From Streptomyces sp. CC228A (GTDB taxonomy: Bacteria; Actinomycetota; Actinomycetes; Streptomycetales; Streptomycetaceae), in assembly GCF_021390935.1 (NCBI RefSeq), contig NZ_JAJPUI010000003.1, positions 310,001 to 374,000 on the forward strand: DNA of 64,000 nt, written 5' to 3'. A model generated the notes under the pieces. The model saw only the letters and a program-made list of their open reading frames with translations. It was not told where the DNA came from and made no database searches. The translations under genes and the position numbers were made by a program. Shown piece after piece: positions 31,002 to 39,240 of this stretch (the stretch's first letter is position 1; each line of letters begins with the position of its first letter).

Positions 31002-31024
31002 TTGTCCACAGGCGGTTGTCCACA
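31002..31024 (+). promoter_or_regulatory. Two DnaA-box-like sites TTGTCCACA
   Basis: TTGTCCACAGGC occurs at 31002-31013 and again at 31016-31027, in direct orientation, 14 bases start to start. TTGTCCACA is the preferred Streptomyces DnaA box. They lie about 85-110 bases upstream of the M48 peptidase start. Confidence 0.45.
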
Positions 31025-31109
31025 GGCCCGACGGCCTGGCGGCGGCAGCGCCTACGCTGGGTGTCGTACGAGACACCTTTCGCATCTCGCACGAAAACAG
31101 GGGGCTTCC

Positions 31110-32189
31110 ATGACCGAGACCGACCACGAGGGCGTGCCGAGCCGTCGGCGCACACGCTTCCCCGGGATCTCCTCCCGGGCCTACGAACATCCGGCGGACC
31201 GCTCCGCCCTCGTCGCCCTGCGCAAGCTCAGCGGCTTCGACACCGTCTTCAAGGCGGTGAGCGGCCTGCTTCCCGAGCGCAGCCTCCGCCTGCTGTACCT
31301 GTCGGACTCGGTGCGGGTCGGCGAGACGCAGTTCGCGCGGCTGCACGAGATGCTGCGCGACGCCTGCTACATCCTGGACCTGGAGAAGGTCCCGGCGATG
31401 TACGTCACGCAGGACCCGAAGCCCAACGCGATGTGCATCGGGCTGGACGAGCCGATCATCGTGGTCACCACGGGCCTGGTCGAGCTCCTCGACGAGGAGG
31501 AGATGCGGGCGGTCGTCGGCCACGAGGTGGGCCACGCCCTGTCCGGACACGCCGTGTACCGCACGGTGCTGCTGTTCCTCACCAACCTCGCGCTGAAGGT
31601 CGCCTGGATCCCCCTCGGCAATGTGGCCATCACGGCGATCGTCACGGCGCTGCGGGAGTGGTTCCGCAAGTCGGAGCTGTCGGCCGACCGGGCCGGCCTG
31701 CTGGTCGGCCAGGACCTCCAGGCGTCCATGCGGGGGCTGATGAAGCTCGCCGGCGGCCACCACCTGCACGAGATGAACGTGGACGCCTTCCTGGCCCAGG
31801 CGGAGGAGTACGAGGCGGGAGGCGACCTGCGGGATTCCGTCCTGAAGATCCTCAACATGCTGCCCCGCACGCATCCCTTCACCACGGTCCGGGCGGCCGA
31901 GCTGAAGAAGTGGGCGGAGAGCCGCGACTACCAGCGGATCATGGACGGCCACTACGCGAAGCGCTCGGAGGACAAGGACACGTCGGTGACGGACTCCGTC
32001 CGGGAGTCGGCGAGTCACTACGCGGACTCGGTGCGCGGAAGCAAGGATCCGCTGATGAAGCTGGTCGGGGACATAGCCGGCGGCGCCGGCGACCTCGGCG
32101 GCAAGCTGTTCGAGAAGTTCACGGGCGGCGGCCAGTCCCGGTCCGCTGGGAGCGGCGGCGACAGCAACGGGTCCTCGAAAACCCCCTGA
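31110..32189 (+). CDS. M48 family metallopeptidase
   Basis: Protein of 359 residues. The zinc site HEVGHALSGH is near residue 142 and the third ligand is the Glu of KSELSADRAGLL near 190, as in M48 (HtpX/Ste24-like) peptidases. A hydrophobic stretch (VLLFLTNLALKVAWIPLGNVAI) follows the zinc site and may be membrane-associated. The last 60 residues are Gly/Ser-rich. A start at ATG 31110 sits after AGGGGG; the frame further upstream reads through the DnaA-like boxes and has no protein sense. Substrate unknown. Confidence 0.88.
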   Translation: MTETDHEGVPSRRRTRFPGISSRAYEHPADRSALVALRKLSGFDTVFKAVSGLLPERSLRLLYLSDSVRVGETQFARLHEMLRDACYILDLEKVPAMYVTQDPKPNAMCIGLDEPIIVVTTGLVELLDEEEMRAVVGHEVGHALSGHAVYRTVLLFLTNLALKVAWIPLGNVAITAIVTALREWFRKSELSADRAGLLVGQDLQASMRGLMKLAGGHHLHEMNVDAFLAQAEEYEAGGDLRDSVLKILNMLPRTHPFTTVRAAELKKWAESRDYQRIMDGHYAKRSEDKDTSVTDSVRESASHYADSVRGSKDPLMKLVGDIAGGAGDLGGKLFEKFTGGGQSRSAGSGGDSNGSSKTP

Positions 32190-32420
32190 GGCGGTCTGCG
32201 GTTCATGGACGACCGGTCGGCGCCGGGGCGGCCTGCCCCCATGACGGGCGGCTGCGTCCCAGGCGGCCGGGCGGCGACGGGCGGCTACACCCCGGGCCCC
32301 TCTCCGTCCCAGGTCGGTCCCCTTCCCCGGCGGCCCGCCGGCGCGCTGCCGGAACGCCACCGGGGACGGTGAGGGGGTGGCACGCCGAATCCGTGCCGGG
32401 CAAGCGGTCAGCCCGCCGGG

Positions 32421-33605
32421 TCATGGGGGCGTGGGCTGGGCGTCGGGAGCCAGGGCGGAGCAGGCCGGTACGCCGGTGGCCGGGGCCGTCGCATAGGGAT
32501 CCGCGGCCGGCGCGGTGGTCGATGTCGCCCTCTGACCTGCCAGGAGGGGGCTCAGGGTCCCGGACACGTCCGTGGCGCAGTCCAGCGGACCCGCCCACAG
32601 GCGGCTGGTGACCAGCTCGGCACGGTGGAGGCGCAGGTCCTCGCGGTCGAAGCGGAAGAGGAGCTCCCGGCGGACGGTGAACAAGGAGGCGTCCGCCGTA
32701 CCGGGGTCGGAGGCCGCCGGGCGGAGCGCGTAGGTGAAGGTGTGCTGCGAGACCACCTCCAGCTCGTCGGCGGAGGTCTCGGTGTACCCGAGGGTGCCGT
32801 GGACCCGCACTTCCGGGTCGGCGAGCGCCACATGGTCCGGGTCGAACCGCACGAGCCAGCCCCCGACCGTGTGCCGGCCGTCCGCGGCGGGGCGGTCAAG
32901 GCTGCGGTCGAACTGCGCCAGCTGGTCGGGGTCGAGGAGCAGCCGTACGGGGCGGTCCGTGCCACCGGTCAGGACGGCGGGGTCCAGCGAAGACTGGACC
33001 AGGTAGTCCTTCGCCGTGCTGAGCGCCGCGAGCACCTGGCTCTGGGTGAAGTGGGCAGTGCTCCGAGCGGGCGGCAGGGTGATGCCCGCGGCGCCGGTGC
33101 GGTGCTGCGCGGCGGGGCCGTGGGTGTACAGCTCGGCGGGGGTCCCACCCGGGACGGGGCCCTGAGGGGCGAGGGCGACGAGCGCCATGCGGGCCGGTTC
33201 GGCCGGCTGGTCGAGCGGCGGGCCGTGGGGCCCGCGGAAAGCGAGGTGGACAGCCGCAGCGAAAATCATGGCGACGATGAGGACCAGGGCGAGGGCGCCT
33301 GTCCGGGATCCGTGCCGATGTCTCGAAGGCGGCAGGTAGCCGTGGTCGCCGTCCCCTTCGGGGCCGCGCCCGTCGCGGCCGCCGTGAAGCTCGTGAAGCT
33401 CGTGATCGGAAGCGTCTGCCCGGTGGCGGACGGGGTCACGGGTCTGGTCGTCCAGGCGTTCCCGGGCGGACAACTCGTGGAGGGAGGCAGCCCGGATGAA
33501 CGACTCGTCGAAGACGACGGACCGGTACTCGTCCTCTCCACCGCCGGGGCGCCCCTCGGGTGTGCCGTCGGGTGTCCCGTCGGGCGGGTCGACACTCCCT
33601 GCCAT
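32421..33605 (-). CDS. Single-pass membrane protein, SVVFDE-motif family
   Basis: Protein of 394 residues, not recognised as an enzyme. The N-terminal cytoplasmic part holds the motif YRSVVFDESFIRAASLHEL (about 27-46), which is shared with the protein at 34573-35128. A membrane helix ALALVLIVAMIFAAAVHLAF lies near 103-122; the outside domain of about 260 residues is beta-rich with two Cys (DCATD, ACSA) near the end. TACCCT at 33612-33617 is 6 bases before ATG 33605, implying a leaderless mRNA. Role unknown. Confidence 0.75.
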   Translation of the reverse strand: MAGSVDPPDGTPDGTPEGRPGGGEDEYRSVVFDESFIRAASLHELSARERLDDQTRDPVRHRADASDHELHELHGGRDGRGPEGDGDHGYLPPSRHRHGSRTGALALVLIVAMIFAAAVHLAFRGPHGPPLDQPAEPARMALVALAPQGPVPGGTPAELYTHGPAAQHRTGAAGITLPPARSTAHFTQSQVLAALSTAKDYLVQSSLDPAVLTGGTDRPVRLLLDPDQLAQFDRSLDRPAADGRHTVGGWLVRFDPDHVALADPEVRVHGTLGYTETSADELEVVSQHTFTYALRPAASDPGTADASLFTVRRELLFRFDREDLRLHRAELVTSRLWAGPLDCATDVSGTLSPLLAGQRATSTTAPAADPYATAPATGVPACSALAPDAQPTPP

Positions 33606-34572
33606 ACCTTGAGGGTAGGTCCGGCGGGGTCCCGGTAAACGCCCGGACGGACCCCAACTGTGGGTAACCGCTCAGCCCTTGGTCCATCTGCGGGGTCGAA
33701 CAGGGCGCATGCCGGGGGGCGAGGTGCAGGCCTGACAGGCGAGACTGCCGGGCCGAGGCCGACGGACCGCCGTGAGCGGCGGACCGCCCGCTCCCGGGTT
33801 GCCCCGTCGGCAGGCTGGCGGGCTGGCGTCCAGTCGGCGGGCGCGCCGCGGCAGCCTGCCAGGCGGCCGGAGATCAGTACAGCGGGCGCACTGGAGCTGC
33901 TGGCTGCCGAGGGCCTCTTGCTCGGCAGGCGCACAGCGGCTGCCGGCCTGCCGGGGCATTGGGCCGCTGGGCTGCCGAGGCGGGGCGGCCGGCCCTCTGT
34001 GCCTCAGGCGTCCGGGCTCCGGGTCGGGGCCGGGTCCGGGCTCCAGATCCGCTCCAGCGCCGGGTCCGGGTCCGAGCTCATGGGGGTTGGCTGCCAGGCT
34101 GCTGGGCTGCCGGGCTGCCGGGCTGCCGGGCTGCCGGGGGCACGGTGGGGACAGCGGTCCAGGGGCCCTCCGTATCTGTGTCGGGCTGCGTCGGTGCAGG
34201 CCCGGAGCCCTGGGGGCGTGGCGCCTGGTCGGGAGGGAGCCGCGGTGGCTGGTGACGTTGCGGCTGCCGGCGGGGTGCCCTGCGGGTCCGGCCGGGGAAA
34301 CGCTACGGCTCCTCGGGGGGCTCCTGCGACGGAGCCCGCGAAGGCCTGGGAGCGGTGGGCGCGGCTGCGGGGGCTCGTGCCGTGGTGCGGGTGCTCCTGG
34401 TGGCGCGGGCAGCCGCGTGGTGCGCGCTGTGGGCTCGGGCCGCCGCGTCCGTACCGTGTCCGCCGCGGCACCCGCCGCGGCACCCGAGTCGGCCGGATGC
34501 GGGCCGCAGAGCCCTCAGCGCCCACCCGGCGGGGCGGGGAGCCGTCAACCCCGCGAGGGCTGGGCCGGGGGG
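33606..34572. repeat. Long GC-rich spacer with simple repeats
   Basis: About 970 bases without a supported gene. A TTACCCACA DnaA-like box is at 33659-33667 (minus strand). GCTGCCGGG-type 9-mers repeat five to six times at about 34085-34140, preceded by ggtccggg/ccgggtccg repeats near 34025-34075. Open frames here are long only because of base composition. Confidence 0.6.
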
Positions 34573-35128
34573 TCAGGGGGCGGGGTGGGGACTGGTGGTA
34601 GGTGGGGGGGCGGGGGCGGGGCCCCGGAGGGCGTCGCCGTCGCCCTGCGGCAGGTCCGTCGTCGCCGGTGCGGGGATCTGGTCGTCGCGGCCGGCGGACG
34701 CCGCGCTGCGGTACACGGCGGTGAAGGCGAGGACGACCATGCCGAGCCCCATCAGCAGGGCCACGATCCAGGCGACGGGGCCGGTACCAGCGGCCGCCCG
34801 GCCGGTAGGGGCGCAGAGCGCCGCCGTAGGGGCCGTACGGGTCGTGGATGTGGGCGGAGCCGTACGGGTCGTCGCCGTATGCGCCGGGGTGCCCGGCGGG
34901 GTCGTACGGGTCGTGGGAGCCGTACGGCGCGCTGTCCTGAGCGGTGCGCCTGCCGCGCGCCTGGGCGGCGGCGACGAACCTCTCGGCGGCGGTGGGTTCG
35001 TGGAACCGGGCTGCGCGTACGAAGTCCTCGTCGAACACCACGGAGGCGAAGTCCTCGTCGGCGCCTCCGCGGTCGTCGTCGGGCTCCCAGCCGTCCGGGA
35101 ACGGCCTGCCCCCCACGTCGTCCGGCAC
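34573..35128 (-). pseudogene. SVVFDE-motif single-pass membrane protein, frameshifted
   Basis: About 185 residues after repair. The first frame from GTG 35128 gives FASVVFDEDFVRAARFHEPT near residue 25, a paralogue of the motif at 32421-33605, and a Tyr/Asp/Pro-rich stretch with YDP, DPYG repeats. Sense then changes frame at the C4 run 34778-34781 (one extra base) into the membrane helix VAWIVALLMGLGMVVLAFTAVY and a short Pro/Ala tail ending at 34573. TACCCT at 35135-35140 lies 6 bases before the GTG, as for its paralogue. Function unknown. Confidence 0.72.
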
Positions 35129-35238
35129 ACGCTCAGGGTAGACCCGGGAGCGGGCTTTGGGCAGGGAGAGCGGAAAGCTTCCGCGCCCCGCACGGCCGGG
35201 CAGCCCCGGGGCGGCGTCGCGCCCCGGGGCTCTGTTGC

Positions 35239-36543
35239 CTACCGGGTGTGACCGTCGCCGGTGACGATGTACTTCGTCGAGGTGAGCTCGGGGAGGCCCA
35301 TGGGGCCGCGGGCGTGGAGCTTCTGGGTGGAGATGCCGATCTCGGCGCCGAAGCCGAATTCGCCACCGTCCGTGAACCTCGTCGACGCGTTCACGGTAAC
35401 CGTGGTGGAGTCCACCAACTGGGTGAAGCGGCGGGCGGCGGCCTGCGAGGTGGTGACGATCGCCTCGGTGTGTCCGGAGGTCCACAGCCGGATGTGGGCG
35501 ACGGCGGCGTCGAGCGAGTCGACGACGGCGGCGGCGATGTCGTGGGAGAGGTACTCGGTCTCCCAGTCCTCCGGCGTCGCCGGGACGACCTCGGCCTTGG
35601 AGCCTTCGGCGTAGGTGGTGACCCGCTCGTCGCCGTGGACGGTGACGCCCGCCTCGGCGAGCGCGTCAAGGGCGCGCGGCAGGAACTCCGCGGCGATGTC
35701 CTGGTGGACGAGGAGGGTCTCGGCGGCGTTGCAGACGCTGACGCGCTGCGCCTTGGAGTTGATCAGGATGTCGACGGCCATGTCGAGGTCGGCGTCGGCG
35801 TCGACGTACACGTGGCAGTTGCCGGTGCCGGTCTCGATGACCGGGACGGTGGACTCCTCCACGACGGTGCGGATCAGGGAGGCGCCGCCGCGCGGGATGA
35901 GGACGTCCACGAGGCCGCGGGCGCGCATCAGCTCGCGCACCGAGTCGCGGGACTCCCCCGGGACGAGCTGTACGGCGTCGGCGGGGAGTCCCGCGCCGCC
36001 GACGGCGTCGCGCAGCACCCGCACCAGCGCGGTGTTGGAGGCGTACGCGGAGGACGAGCCGCGCAGCAGCACGGCGTTGCCGGCCTTCAGGCACAGCGCG
36101 GCGGCGTCCACGGTCACGTTCGGCCGGGCTTCGTAGATGATGCCGACGACGCCGAGCGGGACGCGGACCTGCCGCAGGTCGAGTCCGTTGGGGAGGGTGG
36201 AGCCGCGGACGAGCTCGCCGACCGGGTCGGGCAGCGCGGCGACGTGGCGGACGTCGGCGGCGATGGCCCGCACCCGCTCGGGGGTGAGGGTCAGCCGGTC
36301 GATGACCGATTCGCTGGTGCCGGCCTCCCGGGCCTTGGCCACGTCCTCGGCGTTGGCCTGGACGATCTCGGCGGTACGGACCTCCAGGGCGTCGGCCATG
36401 GCGAGCAGCGCGTCGTCCTTGGGGGCACGCGGCAGGGGCGCGATCTCCGCGGCGGCGGCCTTGGCGCGGTAGGCGGCCTGGGTGACCGGCGACATGTCGT
36501 CGTACGGGTTGAGGGGGAGGGAGGAGGCGGAGTGCGAGGTCAT
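35239..36543 (-). CDS. proA: Gamma-glutamyl phosphate reductase
   Basis: NADPH-dependent reduction of glutamyl-5-phosphate to the semialdehyde in proline synthesis. The 434-residue product has the ProA blocks [36 protein letters not shown], and the catalytic Cys in [15 protein letters not shown] near 290. The end GDGHTR-type is normal. ATG 36543; it is separated from proB by one small gene, a usual streptomycete arrangement. Confidence 0.96.
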   Translation of the reverse strand: MTSHSASSLPLNPYDDMSPVTQAAYRAKAAAAEIAPLPRAPKDDALLAMADALEVRTAEIVQANAEDVAKAREAGTSESVIDRLTLTPERVRAIAADVRHVAALPDPVGELVRGSTLPNGLDLRQVRVPLGVVGIIYEARPNVTVDAAALCLKAGNAVLLRGSSSAYASNTALVRVLRDAVGGAGLPADAVQLVPGESRDSVRELMRARGLVDVLIPRGGASLIRTVVEESTVPVIETGTGNCHVYVDADADLDMAVDILINSKAQRVSVCNAAETLLVHQDIAAEFLPRALDALAEAGVTVHGDERVTTYAEGSKAEVVPATPEDWETEYLSHDIAAAVVDSLDAAVAHIRLWTSGHTEAIVTTSQAAARRFTQLVDSTTVTVNASTRFTDGGEFGFGAEIGISTQKLHARGPMGLPELTSTKYIVTGDGHTR

Positions 36544-36868
36544 ATCCGCAGGGTAATGCGCTCGCGGCGCGGGCTTCCTCCCCTGCCCTGCCCCGTCCCG
36601 TTCTGCGAGACGGGGCGAGACGGGGCGGGGCGGGGCTGGGCGGGTGCCCCGGCGCCGGCAGGTGCGGTCCGCGGGGGCGGTGAGGCGGAGCGGTCACGAG
36701 GGATCGTGACGGGATACGGCCGATGGATACGGCCGGTGGAGGCAGCCCGTAGTGGTGACCTTGCAGAGGCGGTCCCGCGTGGTCCCGCGTGGTCCCGTAG
36801 TGGCGGCCGGGAGTGGTCACCCGTGGAGGTGGTCAGCAGAGGTGGTCAGTAGGGCGATCGGTGAGTGG
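36544..36868. repeat. Spacer with 10-bp and stop-codon-bearing repeats
   Basis: GAGACGGGGC repeats near 36605-36630, GGTCCCGCGT twice with a diverged third copy (36771-36800), and GTGGTCAG(C/T)AG three times near 36829-36875. The last repeat covers the TGA stop of the gene at 36869, so the 3' end of that gene has been duplicated downstream. Confidence 0.6.
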
Positions 36869-37474
36869 TCAGTAGGGGTGGACGCCGACGGGGGACGCCG
36901 GGGGCGGGCCGTAGCCTTCGGCGACGCGCTGGTGGTAGGTCTCGCGGTCGATGACCTCCAGCCCGACGATCTCCCACGGCGGCAGGTTGGCGCTGTGCCG
37001 GTGCTCGCCCCACAGCCGGAGCGCCACCGCGGCCGCGTCGTGGAGGTCGCGGGCCTCCTCCCAGTAGCGGATCTCGGCGTGGTCGGCGGCGTATCTGCTG
37101 GTCAGCAGGAAGGGGTGGTCGTGGGCGAGCTGTTCGAGGGCGCGCCGGACGTCGTTCAGCGGTGCCTCCTCGCCGGAGACGCTGAGCGTGATGTGCCAGA
37201 GCCGGGACACGGGCCGGTCGGGTACGGCGCTGCCGCCCGCGGCCTCCTGCGCGCCCCGTGCGCCGCCTGCGTCCCTGACGTACGGGGGCTGCGCGGGGTG
37301 CGGGGTGCTCCTGGCGTCGTCCGTGCCGCCGCTGCCCGTGCGGTGCCTGGCTTCGTCGAAATCCGCCCCCGCCTCGACACTCGTCAAGGCACGTTCGGTC
37401 GTCCCGCGGGGCCCGGCCCCAGGGCGCGCTCGTCTCACCGGCGGCCTCCTGTTGATGCGTTGTCGTGCTGTCAC
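36869..37474 (-). CDS. Conserved hypothetical protein
   Basis: Up to 201 residues from GTG 37474. The first 88 are Arg/Gly/Pro-rich and look unstructured; the conserved-looking part begins at SRLWHITLSVSGEEAPLNDV and continues with HPFLLTSRYAADHAEIRYWEEARDLHDAAAVALRLWGEHR and GLEVIDRETYHQR. The start may therefore be well downstream. No membrane segment or enzyme motif. It sits between proA and proB, all on the minus strand. Function unknown. Confidence 0.68.
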   Translation of the reverse strand: MTARQRINRRPPVRRARPGAGPRGTTERALTSVEAGADFDEARHRTGSGGTDDARSTPHPAQPPYVRDAGGARGAQEAAGGSAVPDRPVSRLWHITLSVSGEEAPLNDVRRALEQLAHDHPFLLTSRYAADHAEIRYWEEARDLHDAAAVALRLWGEHRHSANLPPWEIVGLEVIDRETYHQRVAEGYGPPPASPVGVHPY

Positions 37475-37561
37475 CCCGCCTTACCCCCCAGACAAAGTTG
37501 ACCAGCCCCGGGCGGGACGTGGGGCGGTTTTGGTGAAGGTCCCGGCCGGTTGACGCTACTT

Positions 37562-38713
37562 TCAGCCGTTCCAGGGGTGCAAGACGACCAGATCGTCCCT
37601 GTGTACGACTTCTCTCTCGTATGCCGGACCCAGTTCCTTCGCCAGGTCTCGGGTGGAACGTCCCAGTAGCTGCGGGAGCTCCTTCGCGTCGAAGTTGACC
37701 AGTCCGCGGGCGACGAGCCGGCCGTCGGTGTCGCGCAGCTCGATCGGGTCGCCGGCGCCGAAGTCCCCTTCCACGGCGGCGATTCCGGCGGGCAGCAGCG
37801 ACTTCCTGCCGTGCACGACGGCCCGTACGGCGCCGTCGTCGAGGGTCAGGGAGCCCTGCGGGGCGGAGGCGTGGGCCAGCCACAGCAGCCGGCCGGCGGA
37901 GCGGCGCCCCGTGGCGTGGAAGTAGGTGCCGGTGTCCCGGCCCGCGAGGGCGTCGGCGGCCCGGCTGGCGGAGGTGAGGACCACGGGGATGCCCGCCTCC
38001 GCGGCGATCCGGGACGCCTCCACCTTGGTGACCATGCCGCCGGTGCCGACGCCCGCCTTGCCGGCCGAGCCGATCTCGACGCCCGCGAGGTCCTCGGGTC
38101 CGCGCACCTGCGCGATGCGGGAGGTGCCGGGGCGGCTGGGGTCTCCGTCGTAGAGGCCGTCGACGTCGGAGAGCAGGACGAGCAGGTCGGCGCGGACGAG
38201 GTGGGCGACGAGGGCGGCGAGCCGGTCGTTGTCGCCGAACCGGATCTCGTCCGTGGCGACGGTGTCGTTCTCGTTGACGATGGGGAAGGCGCCCATGGTC
38301 AGCAGCTGGTCGAGCGTCCGGTAGGCGTTGCGGTAGTGGGCACGGCGGCTCATGTCGTCGCTGGTCAGCAGCACCTGGCCGACGCGTACGCCGTAGCGGG
38401 CGAAGGACGCGGTGTAGCGGGCCACGAGGAGGCCCTGGCCGACGCTGGCGGCGGCTTGCTGCCGGGCGAGGTCGTGGGGGCGGCGGGTGAGCCCGAGCGG
38501 TGCCAGTCCGGCGGCGATGGCGCCGGAGGAGACGAGGACGATCTCGCGGGCCGGCCCCTCTGCGGGGCCGCCGCCGCGTACCTTCGCGAGGACGTCCACG
38601 AGCGCGTCGACCCGGTCGGCGTCGAGCCCTCCTGACGCGGTGGTCAGCGAGGACGAGCCGACCTTGACGACGATCCTGCGGGCTTCCGTCACCTGCTGCC
38701 TTGCCACTGTCAC
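37562..38713 (-). CDS. proB: Glutamate 5-kinase
   Basis: First step of proline synthesis: ATP-dependent phosphorylation of glutamate. The 383-residue product has the amino-acid-kinase core (RIVVKVGSSSLT at 13-24, SSGAIAAGL, NENDTVATDEIRFGDND) and a C-terminal PUA domain from about residue 285. Feedback by proline is usual for this form. GTG 38713 follows TAGATT (38720-38725) by 6 bases with no ribosome site, so it may be leaderless. The gene normally next to it, obg, is 8.4 kb away here. Confidence 0.96.
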   Translation of the reverse strand: MTVARQQVTEARRIVVKVGSSSLTTASGGLDADRVDALVDVLAKVRGGGPAEGPAREIVLVSSGAIAAGLAPLGLTRRPHDLARQQAAASVGQGLLVARYTASFARYGVRVGQVLLTSDDMSRRAHYRNAYRTLDQLLTMGAFPIVNENDTVATDEIRFGDNDRLAALVAHLVRADLLVLLSDVDGLYDGDPSRPGTSRIAQVRGPEDLAGVEIGSAGKAGVGTGGMVTKVEASRIAAEAGIPVVLTSASRAADALAGRDTGTYFHATGRRSAGRLLWLAHASAPQGSLTLDDGAVRAVVHGRKSLLPAGIAAVEGDFGAGDPIELRDTDGRLVARGLVNFDAKELPQLLGRSTRDLAKELGPAYEREVVHRDDLVVLHPWNG

Positions 38714-39240
38714 AGGGTGAATCTACGCGAGGCGCGATGATCAGTGCCGCCGCATCCCACCGACTGGACGGCCGGGTGGACACTGCCCGGGGTCGTGTGC
38801 CGGCTGTGCCGTAGCCGCGGGAGCGTTCCGTCCGGCTGCCTCCCGGCTCGTGCACGGGGCGCCGCTGGGGCGCGACGCGTACGGGGCCGGTGCGGCGTCC
38901 GCCGGAAGCCCTACGGCCGGGGCTCCGGTCGGCAGCCCTTCCGCCCGCGATCGGTCGACGCGGCGCCTACCGGAAACGCCCGCGGGCGGCCGTTGCGGAC
39001 GGGACGCCCGCGGGGCCGCCCAGTGCGGCCGTTGCGGCCGTCCCGGCCCGGCGTCCTCGGGCAGGGCAGTGGGCAGTACGGAAGAGGCGCGCGCCCCGGG
39101 CAGACCCGGCGGCCCGAGGAGGGGGCGGCGCCGGCGTAGCGCACAAGACCCGCCCGCCCCGGGCAGGCCCCTGCAGCCGTCCGGGGGGTGCGAAGAGAGC
39201 CCCGCCCCCGCCGGTCAGGGCCGCGCCGCGGTGCGGCCCG
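38714..39240. other. Spacer between proB and the wall-polymer genes
   Basis: About 530 GC-rich bases with GCGGCCGTTGCGG-type repeats (about 38985-39035) and no supported gene. It marks the left border of the 8.4-kb block that separates proB from obg. No tRNA, integrase or inverted repeat is visible. Confidence 0.55.

Noticed and set aside
31002..31027. Replication origin
   Set aside because: Only two boxes, no dnaA or dnaN nearby and no box cluster.
33772..36852. 1026-residue plus-strand frame
   Set aside because: Mostly antisense to proA; the non-antisense part is the repeat-rich spacer with no sense.
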